Positions 1-12,589 of a stretch of 64,000 nt of DNA are shown here, piece by piece. Below the pieces are notes generated by a model, which had not been told where the DNA came from, did not search any database, and worked only from the letters and a program-made list of their open reading frames with translations. The DNA is from Drosophila miranda. Its lineage: Eukaryota; Arthropoda; Insecta; Diptera; Drosophilidae. A program made the translations under genes and the position numbers. Numbering within the stretch: position 1 is the stretch's first letter; each line of letters begins with the position of its first letter. The DNA lies in assembly GCF_003369915.1 (NCBI RefSeq), contig NC_046678.1, forward strand, positions 1,302,001 to 1,366,000. Direction: 5' to 3'.

Positions 1-256
1 TATTTTACACACTATATATATAGCATCGCCGTGCACACTTTCACAACTTCGATTATAAGAACAAACTCTTCTTGTATGAAGATGATGATATGACAAAAAT
101 GTAACTTAATTTCCAACTACGAACAAAACTATAATTAGTCACCTATATAATATATGTATTCCTATTTTAATTTTTGTATTCAAACACAAGTATTTACAAA
201 GAGGGATGATTAACTATTTAGATTTGTACAATTTCTTATGCGAATGGTCTTAAATG

Positions 257-3200
257 TTACTGTTCTACAGAAGGAGTAGATGGAGGTTGTTTTATATTAT
301 GTGCATTATTATCCGACGAATCAAAAAATCCTAGGAAGGTGTTGTGTTGCGTATCAAGACTTTGCTCAGCGCCCAAGCTAACATATGTAGGTTGTCCTCC
401 TTCCCAATCAGTGGATTCGTGGGGCTCGTATACTTCAGTTATAGGTGGCCAGTTCTCATTTGCTGTAATATTATACTCCAGGCGCATGTGTTGTTGCTTT
501 GACGTAGTCCAGCTTTGGTCGCGCCGCACTTGATATTTTTTGAATACTAGGTATTCAACAAGAAAAGACTCCACAAACAAATGGACAACAAAAGCTGCAG
601 CTCCGTAAATAAGCATTACAAATCGAAAACTCATAACTGGTGGCACAATTAGCTGGAAAAAATTGGCTACCCATTCGCTAGGGTAAACAACTAAATAGAC
701 TATGATGCAACAGTTTAAAATAAATGTTAAGCACAGTGGCCAATTAGACCACAAGGGTTTCCGATAAGGAGCACCTTTCGAAAATACAAAAGCGAGTATA
801 ATATACTGAAAACTGGAAATTGCAAACATGGTGTAGTTCTCATAGCAACCTAGGTGATCCTCATCTGATGATTGAAACGGCTGAAACCAAGGCTGTTGCT
901 GCAGCTGAAACCAACCTAGATCATCGGGGTGATATTTAAATATTATTTGAAGACTGAAGTAACAGTTTGTCTTACTCACCAGCTACCTGAAACACAGTCA
1001 CCACGACCAGATGCAATAAGAGCGACGCCAATGGCGTGGGAGATATCAGCGAACTAAGCGGGACCTGTTTTACTAGGTGGCCATCAAAAGCTTCAGTTTT
1101 ACCAAAAAAAAAGGCAAATATTGATATCAAGCCTAGGTCAACATAAAGATATTGTTTGTCTGTTAGATTCGAGTCGATCGAGTACAGGATCATCACTGAT
1201 ATAAACTGTACCAGCGAATATGCTGCCATATATTTAAAAATGCCAAACGATGTGACCAATGCAGCGCGACCCTCCTTTATAACATTAGGCACAGCCGCAA
1301 TCGTGGGATTACGCGAAGTGAACGGGGAGGCAATGGACGACTCTGTCTCACTTAACGAAATACCAGCATGTGCCACCTTCAGTGCACCGCAATCATTGGC
1401 ACCATCGCCACACATGGCCACGCAGTAGTCTAATTTTTGAAGTTCCATAACCAATGCCTGCTTTTGCTCGGGCGACATACGGGCGTAAATAGCTCCACGC
1501 GTTAAAAGTATTCCCAGCTCCTCAGGAAACTGTTCCTTCACAATTTGCCACGTCTTACCATCCATTGCAAATATATAATGGCGCCGCCAATTATCGTCTT
1601 GTGCGAATTCCGTTCCAAGCTCCACGTCAACTTCTATAGCCTCGTTGTGAGTCCATGTGTCCACGGTCTTTACACTAGCTAAGCTATCACTGTTGGGAAA
1701 AATGCTTTCAGCATAACTAGTGTTTGACCCATTAGCTAACGAATTTGTAGACATCAACCGGTAAAGGCTTGGAGGACAATTGCCACTTAAGTTACTCTCT
1801 TGTTTTACAGTGTTTCCATTGCAGTTAGATTTCCATTGAGATGGGGCACAGTTCTTGCTTCCCAAGTCCAAAGTGTACTGAAGTTTGTATTGTCTATGTC
1901 GATAATGTTCGGACGTGCTTTTCGTATCACCTGGACTAGTATGACTACTGTGAGCATGCGTATGTGTAATCGCAGCCAAATCAACTGGATCGGCGTGCAC
2001 CGTAATTACCGCCTGTGCAGGAGATACTATACCACAATCCCTTGCAACACTCGTGGCAGTTAAAATATTATCTCCAGTTACCATTATTGTCCTTATCTTG
2101 GCTGCGTTTAGTGCATGGATTACCGTTGTAGTATCGGGCTTGAGTCGATTCTCTAGGATAACAAAACCAAGAAACTCCAAATTAAGTTCAACTTCCTCGC
2201 GGGAAATACGCTGAACTTTTGTATAATTAATCTTGGGGGCGAGGGCCTTGAATGCCAAGGCTATAATTCGGTATCCCTTTTTGGCAAATGTCGACAACTG
2301 TTGGGAGTAGTTATCTGGTAGGCTCTGCGGTCTACACAGCTGTTGTAACATTTCCGGAGAGCCTTTACAGTATACATTAAATCCTTGTGCACTGAGACAA
2401 CGAGTGATGACCGACATTCTCTGAAGACTTGAGGTAAATGGGAATTCTCGTACAATCCCATGATCAAAGCTTTTCTGGGTCTGCGACAGGCCAACATTAG
2501 CTAACAAATCATCTACTGATGACTGCCGTTGTAACCCAGTTTTAATATGTGACGAAGTATCGGAGGAAAAGTCTTTTGGTTGGCGCAGTATTGTTGGATA
2601 AATAAGGCCATATTTCTCATTATCCGGTATATCTTTAGAATCCTCTAGTATCCACCCCGTTGACTGGAACATTTTAAGATCCAGTGGGTCACCCATCATC
2701 GTACCATTCAGTACAGTAATAGAATGACATGTTGCCATGCCAAAAAGGAAGTGATCATATGGCAGACGATTCACGTTCTTCAAGGGTATTTGAAATTGGT
2801 TAGTGGACGACTTAGGGACCACCCCCCACATATCCAGCCCATCCTCCGTTAGGGTACCAGTCTGAAATTAGTAAAAGAAGTAAGAATAAGAAATCATTTT
2901 TTTCAGAACCAACTTCCTACGTAAGAATTACCCTAAATGGAATTAAATGGCAAACCTTATCAAAACAACAGCAATTTATGCTTCCTGCCACGTTAATAGA
3001 CCGTGGAGAGATACAAAATATGTCGTTAACCTTCAAACGCTTCTGGGCATAAAAGCGACCGACCGTCATTGCAGCTGGTAGGGCGGGAGGTACAACAATA
3101 GTAATTAGGTCCAGAGATTCAACTGCTATTTTTACCGGATCCGTTCCCCGTATTATCTGAAAATCATTTACACATGGTTAAAAATAATTAAAATATACAA

Positions 3201-6200
3201 GAATAATAATAATTTGTATACTAATGTACCTTTGTTATTAGTGTGTAAATAAATCCAACACAAGCAATTAATGCCAAGAACTGGATAAATTTATATGAAT
3301 CTTGTTCAAACTTATAGTCCACAGGTGGAGGATAAAGAATGGATCGTATTAGTTCTCCCTTTGCTGTTATGTTACCGGTGTTAATCACGAATGCCAATAC
3401 TTTCTTAGATCCAATATATCGCGTTTGAATAACCTTTGTTCCGCAAAAGAGTATATGCCTGGCATGCTCTTTCTTATCAAAAATCATATCACGTTTCGGA
3501 GGCAACGGAGTTTTTGTTACCGGAACACTCTCGCCCGTTAGCATCGATTCATCTAGAATACAGTTGCCTGATAATAATACTGCATCACACTGCATTGTAC
3601 ATCCTGATGAAGGTATTTCAATTATATCACCCGGTACAAGAGTTTGTGTTGGAAACTCTTTGGAAACACCCTTAGAATCCAAAACAAAAGCATTCCCAGT
3701 GTTGTGCACCGTTTTTTGAAGTACATCTTGATTCTAGGAGACAGGAATTTTATAGTATTATGGAATTAAATAAGAAAATAAAGCAACTCTTACAGATCGA
3801 TCTTTACTGTGTTGTATTTATGATATAGTAATCAGATTTGGTTTCTGATTTATTGATCATATATCTTTCACACTGCTAGTAATTTCTATCTACACGGATA
3901 TTCTGTCTCTCTATTAAGATCTCGTTTATATAACTATATATGTATGTTAATAGGTTAATGGGATCGGAGATGCTATTTAACAAAATATGACCATCATCAG
4001 AGAACTATGAACTATCCCGACTCTCGCAATGAAATTCTCAATGAAATAAATACAGTATTTTTCGGTTTATAAAATTTGTTATTTTGTGAATTTAAAGCTT
4101 TTGATCAAGATTATTTATTCCCGGGTCGGTCAGTTGTGAGCACTATTTTATTACTTTAGATCTTCTGGTCTCATATCTCCATGTGTTTTTGCGAACAGAC
4201 GGACATTATACATATAAACTTTTGCAACTTGCTTTTACTTAAAAGACAATGTGAAAATTGTAAAAATGTAAATAACCGGCTCACTTACCTTTTTCGTTTG
4301 CAAAATGGACATTGTTATTCCAAAGATAGACATTAAGAGAATAACACAAGCATAATAGTAGTAGTCGTAAGTAAACCACAGGACAACCGAGAATATTTGA
4401 AACACATAGAAGGGGTTGAGCACTTCCAGGAATAATAACGTTTTGACATCTCGCAATGGCACAGTTATCTCATTTTCACCAAAAACTATGCGCCTGGATA
4501 GCTGCTCATACACCGTTAAGCCACGTTGCTGATGGTAGTATGAACAAGGAACATTAAGGTCGAGGCCATTCACTTTATTAAAGCAATTCAGTGTGCTGTC
4601 CCACGCATATACCAATTGCTTGCACCGGAATATCCGAATGGACGAACAATCTGGGTAAATAGAATTGGCAAACCTTTATTTAATATCCTCAGATATGAAT
4701 TATAAATTTTTAAATGAAATATGTAAGTATGTTTATTAATTTTTGCATAAACTAATGCAAGTATGTATAATCTCTTATGATGCATTTTAAATGTATTACT
4801 TGTCTACATACACATACTTTTGAACTGAGCTGATGTAAAATGCACTGAGATTTGCAAATTATTATCATCGACTTCACTACTTTTTGGATATCCCTTTAGC
4901 AATAAGGACCTGAAATTGAAGAATATTTAATGAAGCATTATTACAGCATCGACAATCCCAATAAATGTGCCCTTAACTTACTTCAGTTGATTTGTATTTA
5001 AAACGCGAACGCTCTTCACATGATACAGCTTGTGCTTGCCTTGATAGTCCTCTACTATCAATACCTGATCTGCCTCATCTAGAGGGCACTGATGGCAGGT
5101 GGCGAACAAATACCAATGGCGCCACCAGTGTAACACGAGTCGCAGTAGACCTCCAGTTAGAACAATGCAGACCCAGCAAAGAATACTGCGCACATAACAG
5201 CGTCGATATCCGGATATGTTCATCTGGTCTTCCTGGTCTTGATTTAATATACCATCGCATGGTTTAGGATCTAAGAAAAGAAAAAACAAACAGTCTTAAA
5301 TGCTTGCAAAATTTTCAATGGTTTCCATTGCCACTTCCATTATGACGTTATGTCGTTCACCTTATTTTCGTTGTTATATTCCATACCTCTTAACACGTTG
5401 CAGTTCATCGTCAGTTTCGCCAACAATGTGCCCGTGACAACAACAAAAACAGAATAGTTCGAAGCCTATTTCAGCGTCTGCGATAATCCATAGCCCTGAA
5501 CTGTTGTGATTGAGTTTCGTGAATCATAACATCCAGATATTCGAATTAAGCGATTTCTACAGATTCATCAAGACGTACATACATAAAACTACACTAGGTT
5601 ATGTATGCATATACGTATGCACATATGTATATACACACATACATATGTAGTACGTATAAGAAACCTCGTGGTCCAGGCTTCTGAAAGGTCTTTCGGAAAA
5701 TTCTTTTAAAGCGTATACGTATGTTCATTCGCACGTAAATGTGATAAGGTCACATAAAACAGCAGACTTCATATTTTAAAATTGTATATTTGTATGTACA
5801 ATAAAGATCGTTGTCTTAACACCGGAATGCAAATGCAAATTTAACACCACTTTGACCCAAATAACAAAGAAGCAAATATAAAGACATCTACGTGTTCACG
5901 TTGTGTTTGGTCAAATAGGTAAAGCTACTCGAAGGGACGGATCAAGACAGTGAGATATTACGGTACCACGGTTAGCTATTAGCTACGGGAGTTAAAGGCG
6001 ACACGCGTAATCGAAAAGCTAACAGCCAATATGTAGATAAAAGCAATATGATAAGAAGCACGATCGTCTCGGTTGCTATTGTTTATTTGCCAAGAGAGTA
6101 CGAGTCCGCCTGGCTTTCGGGCTTTCTAGATTCGTTTATTTGTTTATGGAGCTTTAATTATACATATGCATGTATGTATGTACATACATATATGAATATG

Positions 6201-9200
6201 TAGGTTTTCACAGCCGTACGAACATTTTCTTGATACTGCTCAATAGCTTTGAGAGTGAGACGGCGCATTTATGAGCAAGTTGTGTGCCAAACATAAAACA
6301 ATAAACTTCCACCGATGTCCAAAGTGTGTGCATTTAAGGTTTTATTTTAAAGATCGCAAGATATACAATCATAGGTATTATAGGTGGTCTCGATTCGAAA
6401 TTATTTTTTGCCTCGATTCTCTTATTCCTGCCTGGTAATTACTGCCGACAAATTATTATTATTTGATCATGCATATTCACCAACACCACAACGGGCTACA
6501 GCAAGTGTCAATAAATACACAAGTACTATATATGTATGTATATATGTACATACGTATATACATTGATAAGAATTTGTGTATGACATACTTTTTGTACAAC
6601 TATACCAGCATACCGATGTACGTATGTATATGGTGTGTAAATACATATACACTAACATATGTAAGTATGCAGAAATCGCTGAGCCGCGGCGGTACTCAGA
6701 CGGTCTATGTATATGTGAGCTTATGATTTATGAAATTTTCATCAAATAATATTTTATACATATGTACATATGTGCTTAATTAACGTAAGCGCCGGAATTG
6801 CTTTCGCAGCCCATGAGTGCAGCATGCTTTTTCTCTCTCTGTCATTTGGTGTCTTTGTTCGCAAAAGCGACGAATTAATTTGTTGTTTAATGCGTGTAGA
6901 GATCCCACGATCTCTCTTTTAATTTTCTTACCCTTCTCTTTAGAGATGGGAGAACATAGTTGGTTCTAATGTTAATTCTTGCTCTTTGTTTATCCTCTTT
7001 CCACCTAATGACCTATTTGGTTATAATTAAAGAATATTTTATCTGTTTTCTTTGTTTATATGGCGCTTCATTTAGCTCTCTCACGCGTCTCAATACAACA
7101 CCAGCCGTTATACTATGTAGCCTTGGAACCTTGCATGGTTTATTCTGGCTAAATCCGATTTGATGTAGATGTAGCAATCGGGAAGAAATACTCATTCTCT
7201 ATTATTTTCGGTTTTCTCGACATTGTTGTCACCACAGACTTGCACCCAGTATGGAAGTCTGCACACAAAATTTGCTTGCTCGTCAAACAAGACGAGTGGA
7301 AGACGGACGGAAGGACAGACATGGGCGGAAGGAAGGACAGATATGGTGACATATTTTTATACCCGATACTCAAAATGAGTATTGGGGTATATTAGATTTG
7401 TGGTGATAATGGCCGAGTCCATTGAGCCCTGTGTCTGTCCGTCCGTCCGTCTCTCCGTCCCTATCAGCGACTAGTGCTCAAAGACTATAAGAGCTAGAGC
7501 AACGACATTTTATATCCGGACTTCTGTGATATGTCACTTTTACGAGAACATTTCAAAACTTTGCCCCGCCCACTTCGGCCCCCACAAAGGACGAAAATCT
7601 TTGGCGTCCACAATATTGAAGATACGAGAAAACTAAAAACGCACAATCATAGAGAATGATCGTATCTATGAGATTGCTGAATCTGGATCAGATCGGAAAA
7701 TTTTTATAGCCAAAAGGAACAAATTAATTTGCAGTGGCCGACGACATGTTCAGACACGTTTTTTGTCTCTCCCGCATGCACACGCTCAATGTCGCTCAAT
7801 GTAGCCATACTGACTATGTATCGGGTATAAATGTAGAGTTGCGGTCGCCGCAGCAACTCAGAACGTTCCCCCTCGTTTTTAATAAAATGAGAAAACACTT
7901 ATTTTGTATTATTTAAAAACAAAAAAATTGGAAGTGATGATTATACTATATTATTAAAAGCTTTCTGACGGAGAGAACCTTCCGTGTAGTCCAGGATGGT
8001 GCAGCTTCTTTGACCAAGACCATCAAGGTAGGAGTACCGCAAGGCAGCATGCTTGTACCGACACATTACTGCTCCGAAGGCATTACTACTGGTCCGAAGG
8101 CAAACAGGGCAGACCCTCAAGGTGGCAACATTTGCTGACGACACAGCAGAACTCTCGAGGGCTAGCTGTGTCTATGCCACAGACAAGCTACAACAATACT
8201 TCAAGCTGTTTGAAAACTGGGCCTGCCGATGGAACATCTGCATAAACCCTGATAAGTTTTCAGTGGTGACGCACACTATAAGAAAGGGCTCTAGCCCTGG
8301 TGTCTTCCTGCTTGGGAACATACCTCGGAGTTACACTGTATAGACGCTTAACTTTCGACAGTCACATCCGTAGCGTGAGGAAAAGTTGTTGGATAAGGCC
8401 CAGTAAATGTTCTGACTACTTAAACAAAGCAACAAGCTTAGTTTGAAAAACATGATCTACAAAGCCATACTACCTGGAAGTACGGCATTCAGGTGTATGG
8501 GATTGCCGGCAAGACTAACCTTGCGAGGATCATGACATTCCAGAGTGAATTTCTGCGTAGGATCTCTGGAGCTGAGTGGTATATCCGTAACCGGGATATT
8601 GCCAAGGACCTTAACGTACCACTCGTTGGTGATGTTATCAACAATCAAGCGAAGAGCCATATTTGTAAGCTTAGACGTCACCCTAATGTACTGGCGAGGC
8701 GTCTTGCGAGAACCAGATACCGGCGTATACACTCAGTCGACCTGCCCAAAAGAATGATCTAAAAAAAGATCTACCCCAGAAATCCTGTGCAGATAACTGA
8801 ACCAAATATTATCCGCATCCGAATTGTTCGACACGCATTCTTGATGACACGCATTTTTATACCCGATACTCAAAATGAGTATTGGGGTATATTAGATTTG
8901 TGGTAAAAGTGGATGTGTGTAACGTCCAGAAGGAATCGTTTCCGACCCCATAAAGTATATATATTCTGGATCAGCATCAATAGCCGAGTCGATTGAGCCC
9001 TGTCTGTCTGTCCGTCTGTCCGTCCGTCCGTCCGTCTGTCCGTCCCCATCAGCGCCTAGTGCTCAAAGACTATAAGATCTAGAGGAAGGATGTTTTGGAT
9101 CCAGACTTCTGTGATATGTCACTGCTACAAAAATATTTCAAAACTTCGCCCCGCCCACTTCCGCCCCCACAAAGGACGAAAATCTGTGGCATCTACATTT

Positions 9201-11082
9201 TTAAAGATACGATAAAACAAGAACGCAGAATCGTAGAGAATGACTATATGTTCTAGAGTGTAAAATCTCCATCAGATCGTTTAATTATTATAGAATCAAG
9301 AAAACAATTTCATTCTTTCTCGCTCTGTCTCTCTCTAACACACAGGTTTCATGGTCGGTTTTGCCAATTGCAAAATATGAGTTCAAGGATCTCAGAACCT
9401 ATAAGAGCCAGAGCAACCAAATTTGGTATCCACACTCCTGTGATATCGGACCTTGACCGTTTCGTGTCCAAATTTCGCCACACCCCCTTCCGCCCCCCCA
9501 AAGGACGAAAATCTGGGGCATCCACAAATCTCAGAGACTATTAAGGCTAGAGTAACCAAATTTGGTATCCGCACTTCTGTTAGATCTCACTATAAAACGT
9601 ATATCTTAGAATTTGCTCTAGCAGTAACAGCAACAACATAATTTGTATCAGTGATATTATTTTATAATAAAAAATACAAAATAAAATCATAATAAAAAAA
9701 AATATACATATATATATGTTTATAATTTTAAAGAACCAAATCTAGAGTGCGTGCGGGAGAGACAGAAAACGAGTCTGAGCGTGTCCTCAGGCGCTGCTTA
9801 GCCACTGCAAATTTATTTGTTCCTTTTGGCTATAAAAGTTATCCGATCTGATCCAGATTCGGCAATGTGGTAGATATGGTCAATATCTATGATTGTAGAT
9901 TTTTAATTTTCTCGTATCTTCAAAGTTGTGGGTGCCACAGATTTTCGCCCTTTGTGGGGGGGAAGGGGGCGTGGCGAAGTTTTTAAATACACTTGCAACA
10001 GTGACATATCACAGAAGTCTGGATACAAAATGTCGTTGCTCTAGCTCTTATAGTCTTTGAGCACTAGACGCTCATAGGAATGGACAGACAGACATGACTT
10101 AATCGACTCGGCTATTGATGCGGATCAAGAATATATGTATATACTTTATGGGGTCGGAAACGCTTACTTCCGGCCGTTACACACATTGAATTTCCCCACA
10201 AATCTAATATACCCTTATACTCATTTTGAGTAAGCTCTTGTGTATTTTTAAATCAAAGTTAACGAAATTATATGCCAATTTATTAAATAGGTCAACAATC
10301 AAACAATTTTATTAATAAATTCTAGACAGAATTATATGGAAATATTTTGTTTACTGACTTTCAATGTTTTTGGCATGGTGGCATACATATTATGCTAATT
10401 TGGTTCTTTTAGTGAATCAAAATTGAATCTTTGATTTTTTTTTTACCCAGATTTGTATTCTATAAATAGATACAAACTCACAGTGAATACAGTTACAGGA
10501 TCGGATTAACAATTTAGACCAGTTTTGAAATAATACTTATATGTATATAAAATAATAAACAAAAAAGCCAACAGTACTTTTTCTTCTTAAAGACATGTGT
10601 AACATGCGCATATCGGTGTACATACCATCTACAAGTCGATGAGAGTCCTTCATATCAAATTCCTCAACCCCCGGATCAAAGGGAGGTTCGTTTTTTGTAT
10701 CGCAAGTGAGCACTTTCTGATCTCGATCGGGCTGACTTCGTTGAAGGACGGAAAATAGCTTTGATGGCGTGTTAAGGCAGCTATGAACTACGGTATTGTT
10801 ATTATCAACGGTATTTATTCTATTGGCATGTCCATGTCCTCTTTGTTCCCTTCTCTCAGGCTGCAAGAATGCTGCTTCCACATCTTGCGGTTGTGTGGGT
10901 GAATGCCACCAATTGAGCTTTAAGCGATTGTTTTTAGTAGCAATTCGTGAAAAGGGATAGTATTCCTCTGTATCCAAGTCTTTCTCTCTTGAGTTTACAA
11001 TAGCGTTTGATAAAGATTGCAACTGCAACGTCTCTGGACGAGAGGCTGCGATGTCTGCGTCTTCACTTTGACAAACAGACAT
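257..11082 (-). CDS. anne: P5B-type cation-transporting ATPase (ATP13A2/3-like), anne / CG32000 orthologue
   Basis: Polytopic P5B ATPase of the ATP13A family; mammalian members act in late endosomes and lysosomes and export polyamines. Exons on the minus strand: 11082-10626, 5270-4982, 4909-4818, 4650-4289, 3733-3230, 3156-2956, 2861-980, 915-257. They total 4446 nt (1481 aa) with matching phases at every junction. Visible motifs: actuator-loop LTGES (about residue 463), PPALPAAMT in a membrane helix, phosphorylation motif DKTGTLT split across the exon 6/7 junction (Asp about 634), KGSPEM of the nucleotide domain, MVTGDN, hinge GDGAND (about 1117), and [13 protein letters not shown] near the C-terminus. 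A His/Ser/Thr/Asn-rich insertion of about 130 residues lies between MVTGDN and GDGAND. Exon 1 (152 aa, no recognised domain) is joined by inference: its GTATGT donor and phase 1 fit exon 2 exactly, but 5.4 kb separates them. An alternative start is the ATG at about 5222. Confidence 0.93.
7349..7885 (+). repeat. mini-me/DINE-1-like interspersed repeat, copy A
   Basis: Starts with TTTTTATACCCGATACTC and an adjacent partly self-complementary TGAGTATTGGGGTATA. It contains the core around GGCCGAGTCCATTGAGCC, a short GTCC/GTCT run, the internal block CCACAAAGGACGAAAATCT, and ends near 7880 with GTATCGGGTATAAATG and CAACTCAGAACGTTCCCCCTC. The TA-rich part, short core and GTCY run are the hallmarks of mini-me elements, which are related to Helitron-derived DINE-1 repeats. 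The family name is from memory of that structure; ends are approximate. Confidence 0.7.
7950..8762 (+). pseudogene. Jockey-type non-LTR retrotransposon fragment (RT and 3' region)
   Basis: Decayed C-terminal part of a LINE reverse transcriptase in several frames. The catalytic-loop variant FADDTA is followed by [20 protein letters not shown] and NPDKFSVV, as in the RT palm and thumb of jockey-clade elements. From about 8490 another frame reads [21 protein letters not shown] and [13 protein letters not shown], the typical end of jockey-like ORF2. No 5' part, ORF1 or target-site duplication is visible. It lies between two mini-me copies inside anne intron 1. Confidence 0.72.
8850..9615 (+). repeat. 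mini-me/DINE-1-like repeat, copy B (long form)
   Basis: Begins with the same TTTTTATACCCGATACTC end. It contains TATATATATTCTGG, the core CAGCATCAATAGCCGAGTCG, a well-developed GTCY microsatellite (about 9003-9050), and two successive CCACTTCCGCCCCCA/GGACGAAAATCT blocks (about 9155-9190 and 9480-9520). Its inner 400 bp match copy J (56745-57866) in reverse complement, so both belong to one long subfamily. Confidence 0.75.
9745..10240 (-). repeat. mini-me/DINE-1-like repeat, copy C (inverted)
   Basis: Inverted relative to copies A and B: it starts with GCGTGCGGGAGAGACAGAAAACG, runs through TTTGTTCCTTTTGGCTATAAAAG and TTTCGCCCTTTGTGGGGGGG, and ends with CAAATCTAATATACCC and ACTCATTTTGAGTA. Together with copy B it forms a large imperfect inverted pair. 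The GTCY run is reduced to a short GACAGACAGACATG. Confidence 0.7.
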
Positions 11083-12589
11083 GTTCTAAGCGAGGAAAGA
11101 ACTCGGAAAATCAGAACATCATTAACAATGCGCCGATATTATATGTTCATATGTTTGGGTTTTTATTTATTACGTAGGGAGTCGAATAGAGCATTCCTGT
11201 AGATTCTATGGAAATATTCGTGGCTGTAATGTCAGCTACGAAACTCTTGAGTTTCACAAACAATCACAACGATGCAACAAGACGAAATCGTTGAGAATCT
11301 GACTGCGGGCATTTTCGTTTGTCTGCTAACTTAAACTGGCCACTGGAAAAGGAAAGAATATACGTAGATGTTGGATCGCCAATTACTTAGATCTGAAAAC
11401 TTGAATCGCGATTTCTTGCGAAATCTTTGTCAGATAGCCAACTGAATATGTTATCTACGTGAACATGTGAGCTTAGATGGATGGGTATACGCTGCTAGGC
11501 TGCTACCCCAAATCCTCTTTAATCATCCAAAGTTTGAGATGGCGCTGGACCGATACTCGTACACTCCTCCGCTTCCCACACGCTTCTCAAAGAAGAACTG
11601 CTTTACGTAATCCTTCTGCAAAATGTCTAAGTTTATCCTTGTCCCACTGGGCAGGATGCTGACGCCAATCCACCAAACAACCGACTTTGACACCGCTGAC
11701 AGTCCGTAGCACCGTTTGAGCAGCTTTCTCTTTAGTACCCAATTTTTCTCCTGCTGCTTCTTTGTGTCACCTTTAACTGAATTCATTACGATATCAAAAT
11801 CCCAGGGATAAACGTATTGTGTTGACTGTCCCAAGTAGGTGAGAGTGCCAAATATCGGAATCAAGGCTAGTGTCGTCTAGACTTTGGTGCACTATTTTAA
11901 ACAAATTTTCCACAGTTTTGACATGTAGAAAAAAGGATTGGGTTAGCTTTTATAAATGATTTTGAAAGCTCAATAGTGTTCACATGCCACTTTGGGAAAA
12001 TAAGTTGTTTGCGGTCAGTTTTTTGGGCGACTGTAGAGGCGGCTTCAGGTTCAACAGATAACAGACAATCGAATATACAGTTTAAACTCATTTCTCGTCG
12101 AACAGCGTTCAATGGCATATTCATAACGCCGCATGCAAAAGCATGCCTATGTGAGCGTAAATCTAGAACGACTTCAAATTGTGTCAACGGATCTGTAAAG
12201 AAAAAAATTAATTTTTTGTTTACTCTAATTTAGATTAATTCCATTCCTGACTTAGAATCAATACTTATACAACTATGTTCCGGATATCGAAAATTTTTGT
12301 GCTTGAATTTGAAAAATTCATACGAATTAAAATTTAATAGTGTTTCATTCCCAAAATATTTAAGGAACAGACAACTCTGTAACCCATGCCAACTATTAAT
12401 ATCGATCAACGGGAATTCGAAATTTGTTGTTGTTTTGGTTTATTTATTTGATTCACGCAAAAAAGTTTGTTTAGAAATAAATTTATTAAATATTTAAAGA
12501 TATACGAAAATAAATCTGAAAATATAAAAAAAAAAACTTAAAACATCAGCAAACGTTTTTTAATTTTTTCCCTCATAAAATTTGTTCTA
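11083..12589. other. Region upstream of anne; no supported gene
   Basis: Contains the presumed 5' leader and promoter of anne and two minus-strand open stretches (11894-12190, listed separately, and 11523-11864) that I cannot assign. No clear core-promoter motif was recognised. Confidence 0.4.
11894..12190 (-). pseudogene. Unrecognised exon-like open frame upstream of anne
   Basis: A minus-strand open frame of about 98 codons follows a good acceptor (pyrimidine-rich tract ending TTTACAG at about 12191). It reads DPLTQFEVVLDLRSHRHAF... and ends ...FSTCQNCGKFV-stop. The C-x2-C near the end vaguely resembles the CQxCGKF motif of Mediator subunit MED27, but the rest does not match what I know of that family. 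A second open stretch follows at 11864-11523. It could be a decayed gene, an exon of an unrecognised gene, or chance. Confidence 0.22.

Larger units (their letters stand above)
5271..10625 (-). other. Large first intron of anne, filled with repeats
   Basis: The stretch between inferred exon 1 and exon 2 of anne has no host coding sequence that I can see. It holds TATG/CATA-rich microsatellite DNA (about 5575-5660, 6160-6205, 6520-6670, 6755-6775), three mini-me-like repeats and a degenerate jockey-type LINE, listed separately. Other introns of the gene are about 50 to 560 nt, so this one seems to have grown by insertion. Confidence 0.6.

Noticed and set aside
1156..1428. Plus-strand 90-codon frame opposite the anne GDGAND region
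   Set aside because: Antisense of a conserved ATPase exon, with no independent evidence.
6384..6726. Several Tyr/Val/Cys-rich small frames near 6.4-6.7 kb and 15.4-15.8 kb
   Set aside because: They arise from TATG/TACA microsatellite DNA, which is open in several frames. Low-complexity peptides such as YVCIYVH are not evidence of coding.
9003..9050. A CRISPR-like or functional tandem array in the GTCC/GTCT runs
   Set aside because: Four-base GTCY microsatellites are an inherent part of mini-me elements and recur at the same internal position in most copies.
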